NCBI GenBank assembly: GCA_035295665.1
Contig: DATGIQ010000490.1
Location: forward strand, 1-17,553
Origin: DATGIQ01 sp035295665
Lineage (GTDB): Bacteria; Planctomycetota; Planctomycetia; Gemmatales; Gemmataceae
Reading direction: 5' to 3'
DNA: 17,553 nucleotides
Position numbers and translations under genes: made by a program
The notes under the pieces: model-generated
The model's input: only the letters and a program-made list of their open reading frames with translations
Databases searched by the model: none
Told to the model about the DNA's origin: nothing
Shown here: positions 6,031-13,713 of the stretch, one piece after another
Numbering within the stretch: position 1 is the first letter of the stretch
How the letters are laid out: the number at the start of each line of letters is the position of its first letter

Positions 6031-7591
6031 GGGTCTCCTCCTTCATCGACTCCGCCGGCTGGAGCGGCAGGCGCACGGTGAACGTGCTCCCCCGGTTCAG
6101 ACCCGGACTGGTTGCCTCGATCTCTCCTCCGTGTTGCGTAATGGCCCGGTGGCTGATCGACAGGCCCAGGCCCGTCCCTTTGCCGGTCCGGCTGCGCGTG
6201 AAAAAAGGCTCAAAGATGTTTTCCAAAATCTCCGGCGACATGCCGCAACCGCTGTCGGTAAAGACCATCTCGGCCATGCGGTCGTGCTGCCGCAGGGTGA
6301 TGGTCAGCCGGCCGCCCTCGTCCATGCTGTCCAGAGCGTTGATCACCAGGTTGAGCACGACCGACTTGATTTCCTGGGCGTTTACCCAAGCCATCAGCCC
6401 TGGAATCGGCTCGAAGACGATCTCTTTGCCTTTGCCATTTTGCAAATGTTGAACCATGTCGAGAACCGACTGGATCAAGTCGGCGAGGTCCGTCGGCTCG
6501 CGCCGCCGTTCGCCGCCGCGGCTGAACTCCAGCAACCGCTGGGTAATGGCTTTGCAGCGGAAAGCTTCTTCCTGAATCATGCGCAGGTACTTGGTGATGA
6601 TCTCGCCGTCTTCTGGCGCCTTGGTGAGGATCTCCACGAGCCGGCTCTCGAGGGCCTCGCTGCAGAAGGCGATGCTGGCCAATGGGTTATTGATCTCATG
6701 GGCTACCCCGGCAGCCAGGAATCCCACACTGGCAAGCCGCTCCGAACGCACCAACTGCCGGCTCCGTTCGTTCACTTGATGGGCAAGATCACGGTACATT
6801 TCATCCAGTCGATTGGTCATATCGTTGAAGGCGGCGGCGAGTTCTTCCATCTCGTCGCCGCTGTGCAGCTCAATGCGGTGCTCGAAATCTCCCTGGGCAA
6901 CTCGGTGGACTCCCCGTTCGAGATCGCGGATCGGGTTGAAGATCCAGCCGTAGAAGAACCGCAGTAAACTGACCATGAGCAGACCGCCCACCCCGCTCGT
7001 GCTGAGGACGATCCACATGCTGAGCCGATATGGCCTGTAGGAGTCATGGATGTTCCACCATAGCTTGGTGTTGATTTCATTGCGGAGATCGGTTGCGGCG
7101 TCGACCAGGTGACGGACGGCCTCCAGGACCTTGGCCTTGTATTGGCCTTCGAGTCCTCCTGCCTCGGAGGAAGTGCCCCCGGCTTCAAAAAGGGGCCGGT
7201 TGGGAATGGCGGCTTCCAGCTGGTTGAAGTAGGATTGGATGGCTTCGATCGCCAGTTGTTCATAGTGTGCGCCGCTGCGATCCCGTCGGCGGAGGAGCGT
7301 GTCTGCCAGCCGCACCTCGTACCCGGCCAGATTGCCGCGGCCCTCGACGATTCCATTTTTCAGTTCCTGCTCCTGTTCAGGCTTCGTGGGGTCCAGAGGA
7401 GTGAGCCGCGCGACGGTTTCCCGCAGGGCTTCCGCCGCTCCCAGCTCACCCAATTTGCTGTCGATGCTTTTCATCGTCCAATGATACGACAACAACCCGA
7501 TCAATGTGCCCGCCAGAAGCAGTCCCAACAGTCCTTCCACGAGACCGAGTCCGAGCAGCAGCTTGTGGCGAATCCGCCATTGATAGGCCAC
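6011..7591 (-). CDS. Membrane sensor histidine kinase
   Basis: Sensor of the two-component pair, 526 residues. TM helix 1 is about 11-35, a mostly helical extracytoplasmic sensor region runs about 36-189, and TM helix 2 is about 191-217. A HAMP linker follows at about 213-265 (NPIRDLERGVHRVAQGDF) and then a short coiled segment. The HisKA dimer motif GVAHEINNPLASI has phospho-acceptor H298, and the ATPase domain shows the N box around N414/N418, G1 DSGCGM from 446, the F box FEPFF at 460-464 and G2 GTGLGLS at 472-478. The HEINNPL form of the H box matches the NtrB/AtoS class that partners NtrC-type regulators. The start is GTG at 7591, with AAGGAGG 7 nt upstream. The sensor domain matches no family I can name, so the ligand is unknown. 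It should phosphorylate the overlapping downstream regulator. Confidence 0.95.
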   Translation of the reverse strand: MAYQWRIRHKLLLGLGLVEGLLGLLLAGTLIGLLSYHWTMKSIDSKLGELGAAEALRETVARLTPLDPTKPEQEQELKNGIVEGRGNLAGYEVRLADTLLRRRDRSGAHYEQLAIEAIQSYFNQLEAAIPNRPLFEAGGTSSEAGGLEGQYKAKVLEAVRHLVDAATDLRNEINTKLWWNIHDSYRPYRLSMWIVLSTSGVGGLLMVSLLRFFYGWIFNPIRDLERGVHRVAQGDFEHRIELHSGDEMEELAAAFNDMTNRLDEMYRDLAHQVNERSRQLVRSERLASVGFLAAGVAHEINNPLASIAFCSEALESRLVEILTKAPEDGEIITKYLRMIQEEAFRCKAITQRLLEFSRGGERRREPTDLADLIQSVLDMVQHLQNGKGKEIVFEPIPGLMAWVNAQEIKSVVLNLVINALDSMDEGGRLTITLRQHDRMAEMVFTDSGCGMSPEILENIFEPFFTRSRTGKGTGLGLSISHRAITQHGGEIEATSPGLNRGSTFTVRLPLQPAESMKEETLGRAAA

Positions 7592-7777
7592 GCTCCGACC
7601 TCCTTGTCCGTGCGGATGGCTGATCGGCGGGGACTCTACCAGAAGCCGCGTTGTAAATGGAGAGCAACTTGCCGGCCGCGCTGGCGGGGCGTGCAGCTGA
7701 AATGGCGGCGGAAACTTGCCGCGCGCGGAGTACGCGCTCGGGTGAGTTTTCTTCCTCGTTCCGTTATCTTCTGCTGT

Positions 7778-8860
7778 TTACCTGGTTTCTTGCGGGCTCT
7801 CACGGGGACTAAAGGGTGCTACCAAGGGATAGAGCCATTCCATGACACTGGGCCAAAACTTCTGCGCGCTGGCAAAATCGTGCTTTCCCCTGGGATCATA
7901 CGCCACGGTGATGCTGAGACCACGTTGCCGGGCTCGGAACAGGAAACTCTCCACCTGAGCCGTGATGTTGAATTCGTCCCGGCCTCCGTAAGCGACATAC
8001 ATGCACAGCTCGCCTTCCTGTAGGCACAGGCGATCGATCATCTCGATGGGATTATCCCAACTTACCTGGGCTACGGTTTCCGGACCCCCTGTGTACAGGC
8101 TGTCCATTACGTCTTTCAAGCGGATGGTGAGAATTCCATAGAAGCGGCCCACGACCTCATAGGGATTGCTGAAATCGGTTCGCCAGCCCCAGCAGGCGGG
8201 ATCGAACGGGACCAAATATCGACAATGACAGTCCAGCCAGCGATTGTTCAGCGGGGGAAAGATGCCGAGGACGACCTTGAACCGATCGCGGTGCTTCATC
8301 GCCAGGTTATAGGCCGAGCCGCCGCCCATCGAAACACCCGCCAGCACATGGGCCTCACGCTCGGGACGGATCGGGTAATTCTCGAGCACAAACTTCCAAA
8401 CATCCACCATGACAAAGTCTTCAAATGCCCCGGCTCGCGTGTTCAGGAAAAAGCTGCCTGCGCTGATTCGGAACGGGTTCCGCGTCAAGCTACCATCCGG
8501 CGCCACGACAATCATGGCCGGCAGCCGACCGGCGACCATGGCGGCGTCGAGATCGTTCACGACGTAACGGAGGAAGGAACGCTCATCTTGTGCAAACCCG
8601 TGCAGCCAGAACATGACCGGGTAGCGCTCGTGGGGATTGAAGGACGGCGGGAGGTAGACATACAGGGCGCGTTTTTCATGGAGCGCTGAAGACCAGATGC
8701 GGCGGTCCGCGCCGTGGTTGTCGGTATGATCAATCACCTGGCCTTGGATTTTGTGGTTGATCTCATCGAGGTCATCCCGATTCCATAAGGGATTGGCCCA
8801 GCAGGGGGGCAATGGCAAGAAAAGGATCAACCCGATGGCGGCACTGGTAATTCGGCTCAC
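7778..8860 (-). CDS. Exported alpha/beta-hydrolase esterase (esterase D/Fes type)
   Basis: Putative carboxylesterase of the PF00756 type (enterochelin esterase, feruloyl/acetyl-xylan esterase, S-formylglutathione hydrolase relatives), 360 residues. An N-terminal signal peptide (about 1-23, hydrophobic SAAIGLILFLPLP, likely cut after CWA) sends it out of the cytoplasm. A catalytic triad can be assigned: nucleophile S177 in GVSMGG, D295 in YGGRDEF and H327 in GKHDF; HGF at 87-89 suits the oxyanion hole. Several cysteines around 211-223 and 279-286 could form disulfides. The start is GTG at 8860 with only a weak Shine-Dalgarno sequence, but the signal peptide begins there. It stands alone, 186 nt after the kinase start and divergent from kdsA. 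The substrate cannot be read from sequence; polysaccharide-linked esters are a reasonable guess. Confidence 0.88.
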   Translation of the reverse strand: MSRITSAAIGLILFLPLPPCWANPLWNRDDLDEINHKIQGQVIDHTDNHGADRRIWSSALHEKRALYVYLPPSFNPHERYPVMFWLHGFAQDERSFLRYVVNDLDAAMVAGRLPAMIVVAPDGSLTRNPFRISAGSFFLNTRAGAFEDFVMVDVWKFVLENYPIRPEREAHVLAGVSMGGGSAYNLAMKHRDRFKVVLGIFPPLNNRWLDCHCRYLVPFDPACWGWRTDFSNPYEVVGRFYGILTIRLKDVMDSLYTGGPETVAQVSWDNPIEMIDRLCLQEGELCMYVAYGGRDEFNITAQVESFLFRARQRGLSITVAYDPRGKHDFASAQKFWPSVMEWLYPLVAPFSPRESPQETR

Positions 8861-9017
8861 GGCTTTGCCCTGTGTTTACTCACCTATCCTTCGGCCGGAA
8901 CACCCGCTCGGGCTCAGCACGATGTCGACTCGATTGCTGGCCTGGTCCCGCAAGCTCTTCAGTTCTACGGATTTTGCCGAACTTGCCTTGGCGGCAATCG
9001 TGGGGTGACCAGAGGCG

Positions 9018-9046
9018 TTTCAAAAACGGCACGGTTTCTCTAAAAT
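9018..9046 (+). promoter_or_regulatory. Possible sigma-70-type promoter for kdsA
   Basis: TTTCAA (9018-9023) and TAAAAT (9041-9046) are separated by 17 nt, in the divergent region between the esterase and kdsA and 84 nt before the kdsA start. The -10 box matches five of six consensus positions but the -35 only three, so the call is tentative. Confidence 0.33.
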
Positions 9047-9129
9047 CAAGAAATCCGAGCCCTTGTGAGTGGGGATCGACGCGGGGATTCGCCGAAGCGG
9101 GGCAGAACTCGAACCAAGGAGGGGGGATC

Positions 9130-9978
9130 GTGCACTCTGTACGCGCGGTTTCGATTGGTGGCCTGAACTGCGGAAGAGGGCAGCCACTGTTGTGGATCGC
9201 CGGTCCGTGTGTGATTGAATCCCACGATCTGACGCTGCGGATCGCCCACCGGCTCCGGGAATTGGCCGAGCGGTTGACTTTGCCATTGGTGTTCAAAGCT
9301 TCCTTTGACAAGGCGAATCGCACCTCCAACAAGTCGTTTCGCGGACCAGGACTGGAGGCGGGCCTGCGGACCTTGGAAGCCGTCAAGACCCAGACTGGCT
9401 TGCCCGTGACCACGGACATCCACGAATGCCATCAGGCGGCCGCCGTCGCCGAAGTGTGTGATCTCCTGCAGGTGCCGGCCTTCCTGGCGCGGCAAACCGA
9501 TCTCATCCAGGCCGCCGGACGCACCCAACGGGCCGTGAACGTCAAGAAGGGCCAATTCATGGCACCGTGGGATATGCGGCACGTGGTCACCAAAATGGCC
9601 GAGGTCGGGAACCATCGTCTCCTGCTGACCGAGCGCGGCGCCAGTTTCGGTTACGGTCAGCTGGTAAGCGATATGCGGTCCATTCCCTGGATGCAGGATT
9701 TGGGCAGTCCGGTGATCTTTGATGCCACCCACAGCGTACAGATGCCAGGGGCGGCCGGCGACCGCAGCGGCGGCGACCGGCGAATGGTCCCCTACCTGGC
9801 TCGTGCTGCAGTCGCCTGTGGGTGCGACGGAGTTTTTTTGGAGACGCACCCGCAGCCGGACCAGGCTCTGAGCGATGGTCCCAATATGATTGCCCTGGAT
9901 GACCTGCCGGCATTGGTAGAACTCTGCCTCCGGCTGCGGCAGGCGCTTGTCGACCGAACCCCCGATGGAATCGCATGA
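9130..9978 (+). CDS. kdsA: 3-deoxy-8-phosphooctulonate synthase (KDO-8-P synthase), metal-dependent type
   Basis: Condenses phosphoenolpyruvate with arabinose 5-phosphate to make Kdo-8-phosphate, the precursor of the Kdo sugar in the lipopolysaccharide inner core; cytoplasmic TIM barrel. Length 282. Motifs: IAGPCVIES at 23-31, KASFDKANRTS at 56-66, PVTTDIHE from 92, DLLQVPAFLARQTDL from 111, TERGASFGYG at 167-176, DATHSVQ from 198. C27, H201, E238 and D249 keep the spacing of the four metal ligands of the Aquifex enzyme, so this is the metal-dependent class; the metal-free class has Asn at the Cys position. The frame is open back to 8872, but GTG at 9130 is chosen: AAGGAGG at 9116-9122 lies 7 nt upstream and family homology begins here. 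The stop overlaps the next start (ATGA). Confidence 0.96.
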   Translation: MHSVRAVSIGGLNCGRGQPLLWIAGPCVIESHDLTLRIAHRLRELAERLTLPLVFKASFDKANRTSNKSFRGPGLEAGLRTLEAVKTQTGLPVTTDIHECHQAAAVAEVCDLLQVPAFLARQTDLIQAAGRTQRAVNVKKGQFMAPWDMRHVVTKMAEVGNHRLLLTERGASFGYGQLVSDMRSIPWMQDLGSPVIFDATHSVQMPGAAGDRSGGDRRMVPYLARAAVACGCDGVFLETHPQPDQALSDGPNMIALDDLPALVELCLRLRQALVDRTPDGIA

Positions 9979-11900
9979 CTGGCACCATGAGAATTGCTTT
10001 CCTGGCTTACTTGCTGCTGGTGTTCCTCGCCGGTTGTACCCGGCCGCCCCAAAAAAGCGTTGTGGCTCAATCCAGCCGCGTCACGGACGACAGCGTCGTT
10101 TCCATCACCGAGATGCTACGCCAAGGAGCGGACCCGGAAGCATGGCGGACCTATATCCAACAGATCAACCACTACTTGGCTTCTCATCCCGATGCCCAGC
10201 CGCGTCATTTGGTTCAGGAGGAACAACAACTCCTGACCAAGCACGCCCACCTCGACAAAAATGAACTCAACGAAGTCGATAGTGGGACGTTTACACCGCT
10301 GGACGCCCACTACTTGGAGCTGGCCTTTCTCCTGCGCGATGCCATTCGGGGCCTGAACCTGGATGGATTGGAGCCCCGGGCCCGGGCGGCCAAAGGCTTT
10401 GACTGGGTGACAAGGCAGGTACGTTTGCAGCAAGGGGAAGCCATTACCGTGCCCCCTTTATTGGTCCTGCGACGCGGCTATGGCACGGCGCGGGAGCGGG
10501 ACCTGGTGTTCCTGGCCTTGCTGGACCAGCTCGGCATGGATGGCTGCATGGTCGCGGTCCCCGCCGCAGCGCCGGACCAGGCTCAGCTCCGCGACTGGGC
10601 GGCGGGCGCTCTCATCGACAAGGAGATTTACGTCTTCGACAGCCGGCTCGGATTGCCACTGCCTGGACCGGGCGGCAAGGGCATCGCCACGCTGGCCCAG
10701 ATTCGTGCCGGGCTCCCAATTGGACAAATCCTTCAGGTCCATGAGAAATCTCCCGACGACGTGTCGCCGGACCGAGCCCGCCAGGCACAAATCCGGGTAG
10801 CATTTGGCTTGTCATCGCTGGCTCCCCGCATGGAATACTTGCAGCACTACATCGCGGGGAGCGAAAAGATCAAATTGTGGGTCGACCCGGTGGCCCGCTT
10901 CCAACGCTTTCAATCCGTGGAGGCAACGGCCCAGATCTGGAGTTCGGGAGTAGAGTCAAGCGATTCCTTGCATGTGCTGCGTGCCTTCCTGACACCGGAG
11001 GAAGGCGGCGTGGCCACGAAGCCGTACCGCAATCTGGTGCGACTGCAAGTGGTTCCTCTGGACTATTTCCCCCCCCAATTGCGCCTTCCCGGGGAGCCGG
11101 GACAGAAACTGCAAACGCTCTTTGCCGCTCCATTCGTCTATTTCGGCACGGAAGTCCGGATGCCTTCGGATCTCCTCATGAGCTGGTTGCCGGGCCGATC
11201 GGAAGCCTCGGTGGATAAGCCCGGCACCCGCCGGCCGTCCGAAAACCTGGTCCGCAGTCCGCTTCCCCGCGATTTGATGTTGCACGGCCGGCTGGACGAT
11301 GCAGCCAAATTATTGGTGATCATCCGCGAAGAAATTGAACGTCAAAAAGCGCTCCCGGTAACACCCAAGCTCGAGGAAGCAGCGCGGCAATGGTCGGAAC
11401 GAGTGATTGGGGCATATTCGGACCTAATCCGGGTCGAGGAAGAGGCGAAAAAGCAAGGCAGCGCATCGTCAGGTGTGGCCGCTGAGGCCAATGAGCGCGT
11501 CAACCAGCTCTGGGGCGCGGAACGGGCACCGGCGATGGTTCTTCTGCAAAAATCCGCAGCTCTACCCATGTTGGAGCGCGTGGTCTACCTCCTGGCCCTG
11601 TGCAAGCAAGAGCAAGCCGAACGCTTGCAGATCCAGCGCGAGCACGCATCTTCGTCGGCAACCGATGCCAAGGCCGCGGAGGATGCCTGGAAGTCGGCGG
11701 CCAATTGGTGGGCGTCGTACTTGAATGACTATGCCTCCTGGCCGGCGGCACCCGCGGCCCGGCGCTTGCGTGCCCGGGCTCTGCAAGCGCTCGGCAACCG
11801 CGCGGCTGCCGTCGCGATTCTCGAAGACCTCTCCGGCATTTCGAACGACCTGGAAAAGGCGACCCATCTCTATCTAGCAAAGCAGCTCAAGGCGCAATAA
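9975..11900 (+). CDS. Large lipoprotein with a transglutaminase-like region
   Basis: Predicted lipoprotein of 641 residues, function unknown. The signal MRIAFLAYLLLVFLAGC ends in a lipobox (LAGC, lipidated Cys21). Starts are possible at 9975 or 9987; 9975 gives a 4-nt overlap with kdsA and implies translational coupling. Residues about 105-245 resemble a transglutaminase/cysteine-protease-like fold: AKGFDWVTRQVRL, then RRGYGTARERDLVFLALLDQLGMDG (168-190), then IYVFDSRLGLPLPGPGG (218-234). The position where a catalytic Cys would sit reads Thr/Ala, and the His is not evident, so it is probably inactive. The middle, about 280-400, is mostly beta-like. The C-terminal third is helical, with a TPR-like end (PAARRLRARALQALGNRAAA). 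A structural role in the envelope is possible but unproven. Confidence 0.82.
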   Translation: MTGTMRIAFLAYLLLVFLAGCTRPPQKSVVAQSSRVTDDSVVSITEMLRQGADPEAWRTYIQQINHYLASHPDAQPRHLVQEEQQLLTKHAHLDKNELNEVDSGTFTPLDAHYLELAFLLRDAIRGLNLDGLEPRARAAKGFDWVTRQVRLQQGEAITVPPLLVLRRGYGTARERDLVFLALLDQLGMDGCMVAVPAAAPDQAQLRDWAAGALIDKEIYVFDSRLGLPLPGPGGKGIATLAQIRAGLPIGQILQVHEKSPDDVSPDRARQAQIRVAFGLSSLAPRMEYLQHYIAGSEKIKLWVDPVARFQRFQSVEATAQIWSSGVESSDSLHVLRAFLTPEEGGVATKPYRNLVRLQVVPLDYFPPQLRLPGEPGQKLQTLFAAPFVYFGTEVRMPSDLLMSWLPGRSEASVDKPGTRRPSENLVRSPLPRDLMLHGRLDDAAKLLVIIREEIERQKALPVTPKLEEAARQWSERVIGAYSDLIRVEEEAKKQGSASSGVAAEANERVNQLWGAERAPAMVLLQKSAALPMLERVVYLLALCKQEQAERLQIQREHASSSATDAKAAEDAWKSAANWWASYLNDYASWPAAPAARRLRARALQALGNRAAAVAILEDLSGISNDLEKATHLYLAKQLKAQ

Positions 11901-11939
11901 AGCCAATTTCTGGCAAATCCTGTACAACGGCGTTGAGCC

Positions 11940-11972
11940 GCCGTTCCTCGAACGGCCGCGTTCTGCGAACCG
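11940..11972. repeat. Intergenic hairpin plus copy of the palindromic repeat half
   Basis: GCCGTTC (11940-11946) and GAACGGC (11950-11956) form a 7-bp stem with a CTC loop. Next to it, GTTCTGCGAACCG (11960-11972) is an exact 13-nt reverse-complement match to 3659-3671 in the perfect palindrome after the phosphoesterase gene. Position is between the lipoprotein stop and the transporter start. It may be a decayed copy of a dispersed palindromic element. Confidence 0.45.
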
Positions 11973-11992
11973 GAGCAAACCCACGGGCGGCC

Positions 11993-12994
11993 ATGATGGA
12001 GCGGTTGCGAAGGCGCTGGTTTCTGATCCTGCTGCTGGCGGGATTGACCCTGGGTTGGCTTTGCCCGCAATGGCTCCGGCCCATAACCGCATGGATGGAG
12101 CCACGCCTGATCGTGGCGTTCGCCCTGTTCATCATGGCCGGGACTCTCGAAAGCCGGAGCTTGTTCCGATCGCTCATCCACCCTGCGCCCGCTTTGTGGG
12201 CGTGGTGCATCGGTTACACCATCCCGCCCGCCCTGGCCTGGTTAGTCGGGGGGCTTCTACCCGTTGCGGACCTACGCCTTGGCTTACTGATCATCACGTC
12301 GGTCCCGTGCACGCCGGCTTCCTCCGTGCTGTGGACCCGGTTGGCCGGCGGCAACGAAGCCGTCGCCTTGCTGACGGTGTTGCTTACCATGGCGACCAGT
12401 TGGTTGATCACCCCCGCGTGGTTGGCATTCGCTGCCCGCGCCGGTGTTGCCCTGGACACTGCGGGCATGATGTCGGGCCTGGCCTTGGTGCTGATCGTGC
12501 CCGTCGGGCTCGGCCAGCTGGGCCGGGCAATCGGTCCCGTGGGGCGGGCGGCTGGCCGGCATCAGCGCTTGCTCGGAGTCCTCTCGCGGCTACTGATCTT
12601 CAGCATGATCTTGAAGGCCGTCAGCGATGTCAGCGACCGGCTCAGTGATCGCTCGGTGGCCCTGTCCCTGAGCGGAATCTTGGCCGCCGTGGCTCTCAGT
12701 GTCGGCGTTCATCTGGCGGCCCTCGGTACTGGCTTTTGGAGCAGCCGGTTGTTGCATTTCGATCGTGGCAGCCGAATTGCCGTGGCGTTCGCGGGCAGCC
12801 AGAAAACGCTACCGGTCTCCCTGTACTTGTTCGATGTCTATTTCAAGGACGCTTATCCCCTGGCCATCGTGCCGCTGGTCTGCTATCACGTTGGACAGCT
12901 CATTGTGGATACCGGGATCGCAGACCTGTTCGTGCGGGCTTCGAACAGCGGCGATAAGCACGGGACTTGGGCGCCCTCTGAGGAGCAACCATGA
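11993..12994 (+). CDS. SBF-like membrane transporter (BASS family, SLC10A7/YfeH type)
   Basis: Polytopic inner-membrane protein of about 333 residues with roughly nine to ten hydrophobic segments, of the bile acid:sodium symporter superfamily, SBF-like branch (PF13593). Family signatures are two broken-helix regions: TSVPCTPASSVLWTRLAGGN in the N-terminal half and AFAGSQKTLPVSLYLFD followed by PLAIVPLVCYHVGQLIVDT in the C-terminal half. The transported solute is not known for most bacterial members. The frame is open back to a TTG at 11933, but that leader would be a polar Arg/Ser stretch encoded by a repeat-bearing intergenic segment, so ATG at 11993 (or 11996) is preferred, starting MMERLRRRW before the first membrane helix; no strong Shine-Dalgarno sequence is present. 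Its stop overlaps the next start (ATGA), so the HD protein is co-translated. Confidence 0.88.
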   Translation: MMERLRRRWFLILLLAGLTLGWLCPQWLRPITAWMEPRLIVAFALFIMAGTLESRSLFRSLIHPAPALWAWCIGYTIPPALAWLVGGLLPVADLRLGLLIITSVPCTPASSVLWTRLAGGNEAVALLTVLLTMATSWLITPAWLAFAARAGVALDTAGMMSGLALVLIVPVGLGQLGRAIGPVGRAAGRHQRLLGVLSRLLIFSMILKAVSDVSDRLSDRSVALSLSGILAAVALSVGVHLAALGTGFWSSRLLHFDRGSRIAVAFAGSQKTLPVSLYLFDVYFKDAYPLAIVPLVCYHVGQLIVDTGIADLFVRASNSGDKHGTWAPSEEQP

Positions 12995-13572
12995 ATAGAG
13001 CCGAGGCCTTGGCGTTGGTCCAGGAATATACCCAGGATCCGAGCCTGCTCAAACATATGTGGGCTGTCGAGGCCGCCATGCGTGCCTATGCGCGGAAGAT
13101 GGGGGAGGACGAAGAACGCTGGGGCATCGTCGGCTTGTTGCACGATTTTGATTACGAACGCTGGCCGAATCCCCCGGACCATCCCCTTCGCGGCGCGGAA
13201 ATCCTTCGCCAGCGGGGCTACCCGGAAGACGTAATCTATGCCATCAAATCGCACGCCGACTATCTTCCTGACTGCCCGCGGGTTCACCGCATCGATAAAG
13301 CCCTGTACGCCTGTGATGAGCTGGCCGGCCTCATCACCGCGGCGGCCCTCGTCCGGCCCAACGGCATCACGGACCTGACCGCCGCCAGCGTCAAGAAAAA
13401 AATGAAGTCGAAAGGCTTCGCGCGCAACGTCAAACGGGAAGATATTGAGCGCGGGGCCGCGGACTTGGGCGTGGAGCTGACTGAACACATCCAGTTTGTG
13501 ATCGACGCCATGAAGACCATTGCCAGCCAGCTCTCCCTGGAACGCGGCTTCGGCGAAACGGCAGAAACTTAA
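12991..13572 (+). CDS. HD-domain (HDIG-type) phosphohydrolase
   Basis: Cytoplasmic metal-dependent phosphohydrolase-like protein of 193 residues. The HD signature is complete: H22 in LLKHMWAVE, H51-D52 in GLLHDFDYE, further H64 and H88, and D109 in YACDELAGL. The HDF-DYERWP..HPLRG pattern matches a widespread single-domain family usually named 'HD domain-containing protein' whose substrate is unknown; it lacks an extra c-di-GMP or ppGpp module. A basic stretch (KKKMKSKGFARNVKR, about 135-149) follows the HD core. AGGAG at 12981-12985 is 5 nt before the ATG, which overlaps the transporter stop by 4 nt, so the two are probably made in fixed ratio. The hairpin at 13602-13648 marks the probable transcript end. 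Confidence 0.9.
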   Translation: MNRAEALALVQEYTQDPSLLKHMWAVEAAMRAYARKMGEDEERWGIVGLLHDFDYERWPNPPDHPLRGAEILRQRGYPEDVIYAIKSHADYLPDCPRVHRIDKALYACDELAGLITAAALVRPNGITDLTAASVKKKMKSKGFARNVKREDIERGAADLGVELTEHIQFVIDAMKTIASQLSLERGFGETAET

Positions 13573-13601
13573 ACGATCAAACCGGAACCTGCACCCTGAA
13601 G

Positions 13602-13648
13602 CCTGACGTGCCAGCGAAGGAAGACGGATCCTTCGCTGGCACGTCAGG
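13602..13648. repeat. Perfect 20-bp hairpin after the HD gene
   Basis: Left arm 13602-13621 (begins CCTGACGTGCC, ends GCGAAGGA) and right arm 13629-13648 are exact reverse complements around a 7-nt loop (13622-13628). It starts 29 nt after the HD stop and lies 66 nt beyond the stop of the convergent surface-protein gene. Such a stem would stabilise or end both transcripts, but there is no T-run on either side. Perfect conservation of both arms suggests either structural selection or a recently moved palindromic repeat. Confidence 0.75.
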
Positions 13649-13713
13649 TGTGTAAGGCTGGCAGCGGGACAAGATCAAGGCAGCGATGGAAGCACGGCGT
13701 ACTCGGCCGTCAG

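Noticed and set aside
4996..6967. Long + strand open frames (361 and 407 aa) across the two-component genes
   Set aside because: They are antisense to the intact NtrC regulator and histidine kinase; long antisense frames are common in GC-rich coding sequence and show no domain.
7109..8023. 304-aa + strand frame across the kinase start and esterase end
   Set aside because: It is antisense to two real genes and covers the intergenic gap without a plausible start or domain.
8922..9008. 28-codon + strand ORF (MSTRLLAWSRKLF...) before kdsA
   Set aside because: Too short to judge, with no ribosome binding site and no recognised family.
8872..9129. N-terminal extension of kdsA from an upstream start at 8872
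   Set aside because: The 86 extra residues have no KdsA homology, while GTG 9130 has AAGGAGG 7 nt upstream and fits the family N-terminus.
9980..9999. Possible sigma-54 promoter (TGGCAC ... TTGC) at the lipoprotein start
   Set aside because: The spacing between the two boxes is 8 nt instead of 5, and it lies inside coding sequence.
11933..11992. Upstream TTG start for the SBF-like transporter
   Set aside because: The added 20 residues are encoded by hairpin/repeat sequence and do not look like a transporter N-terminus.
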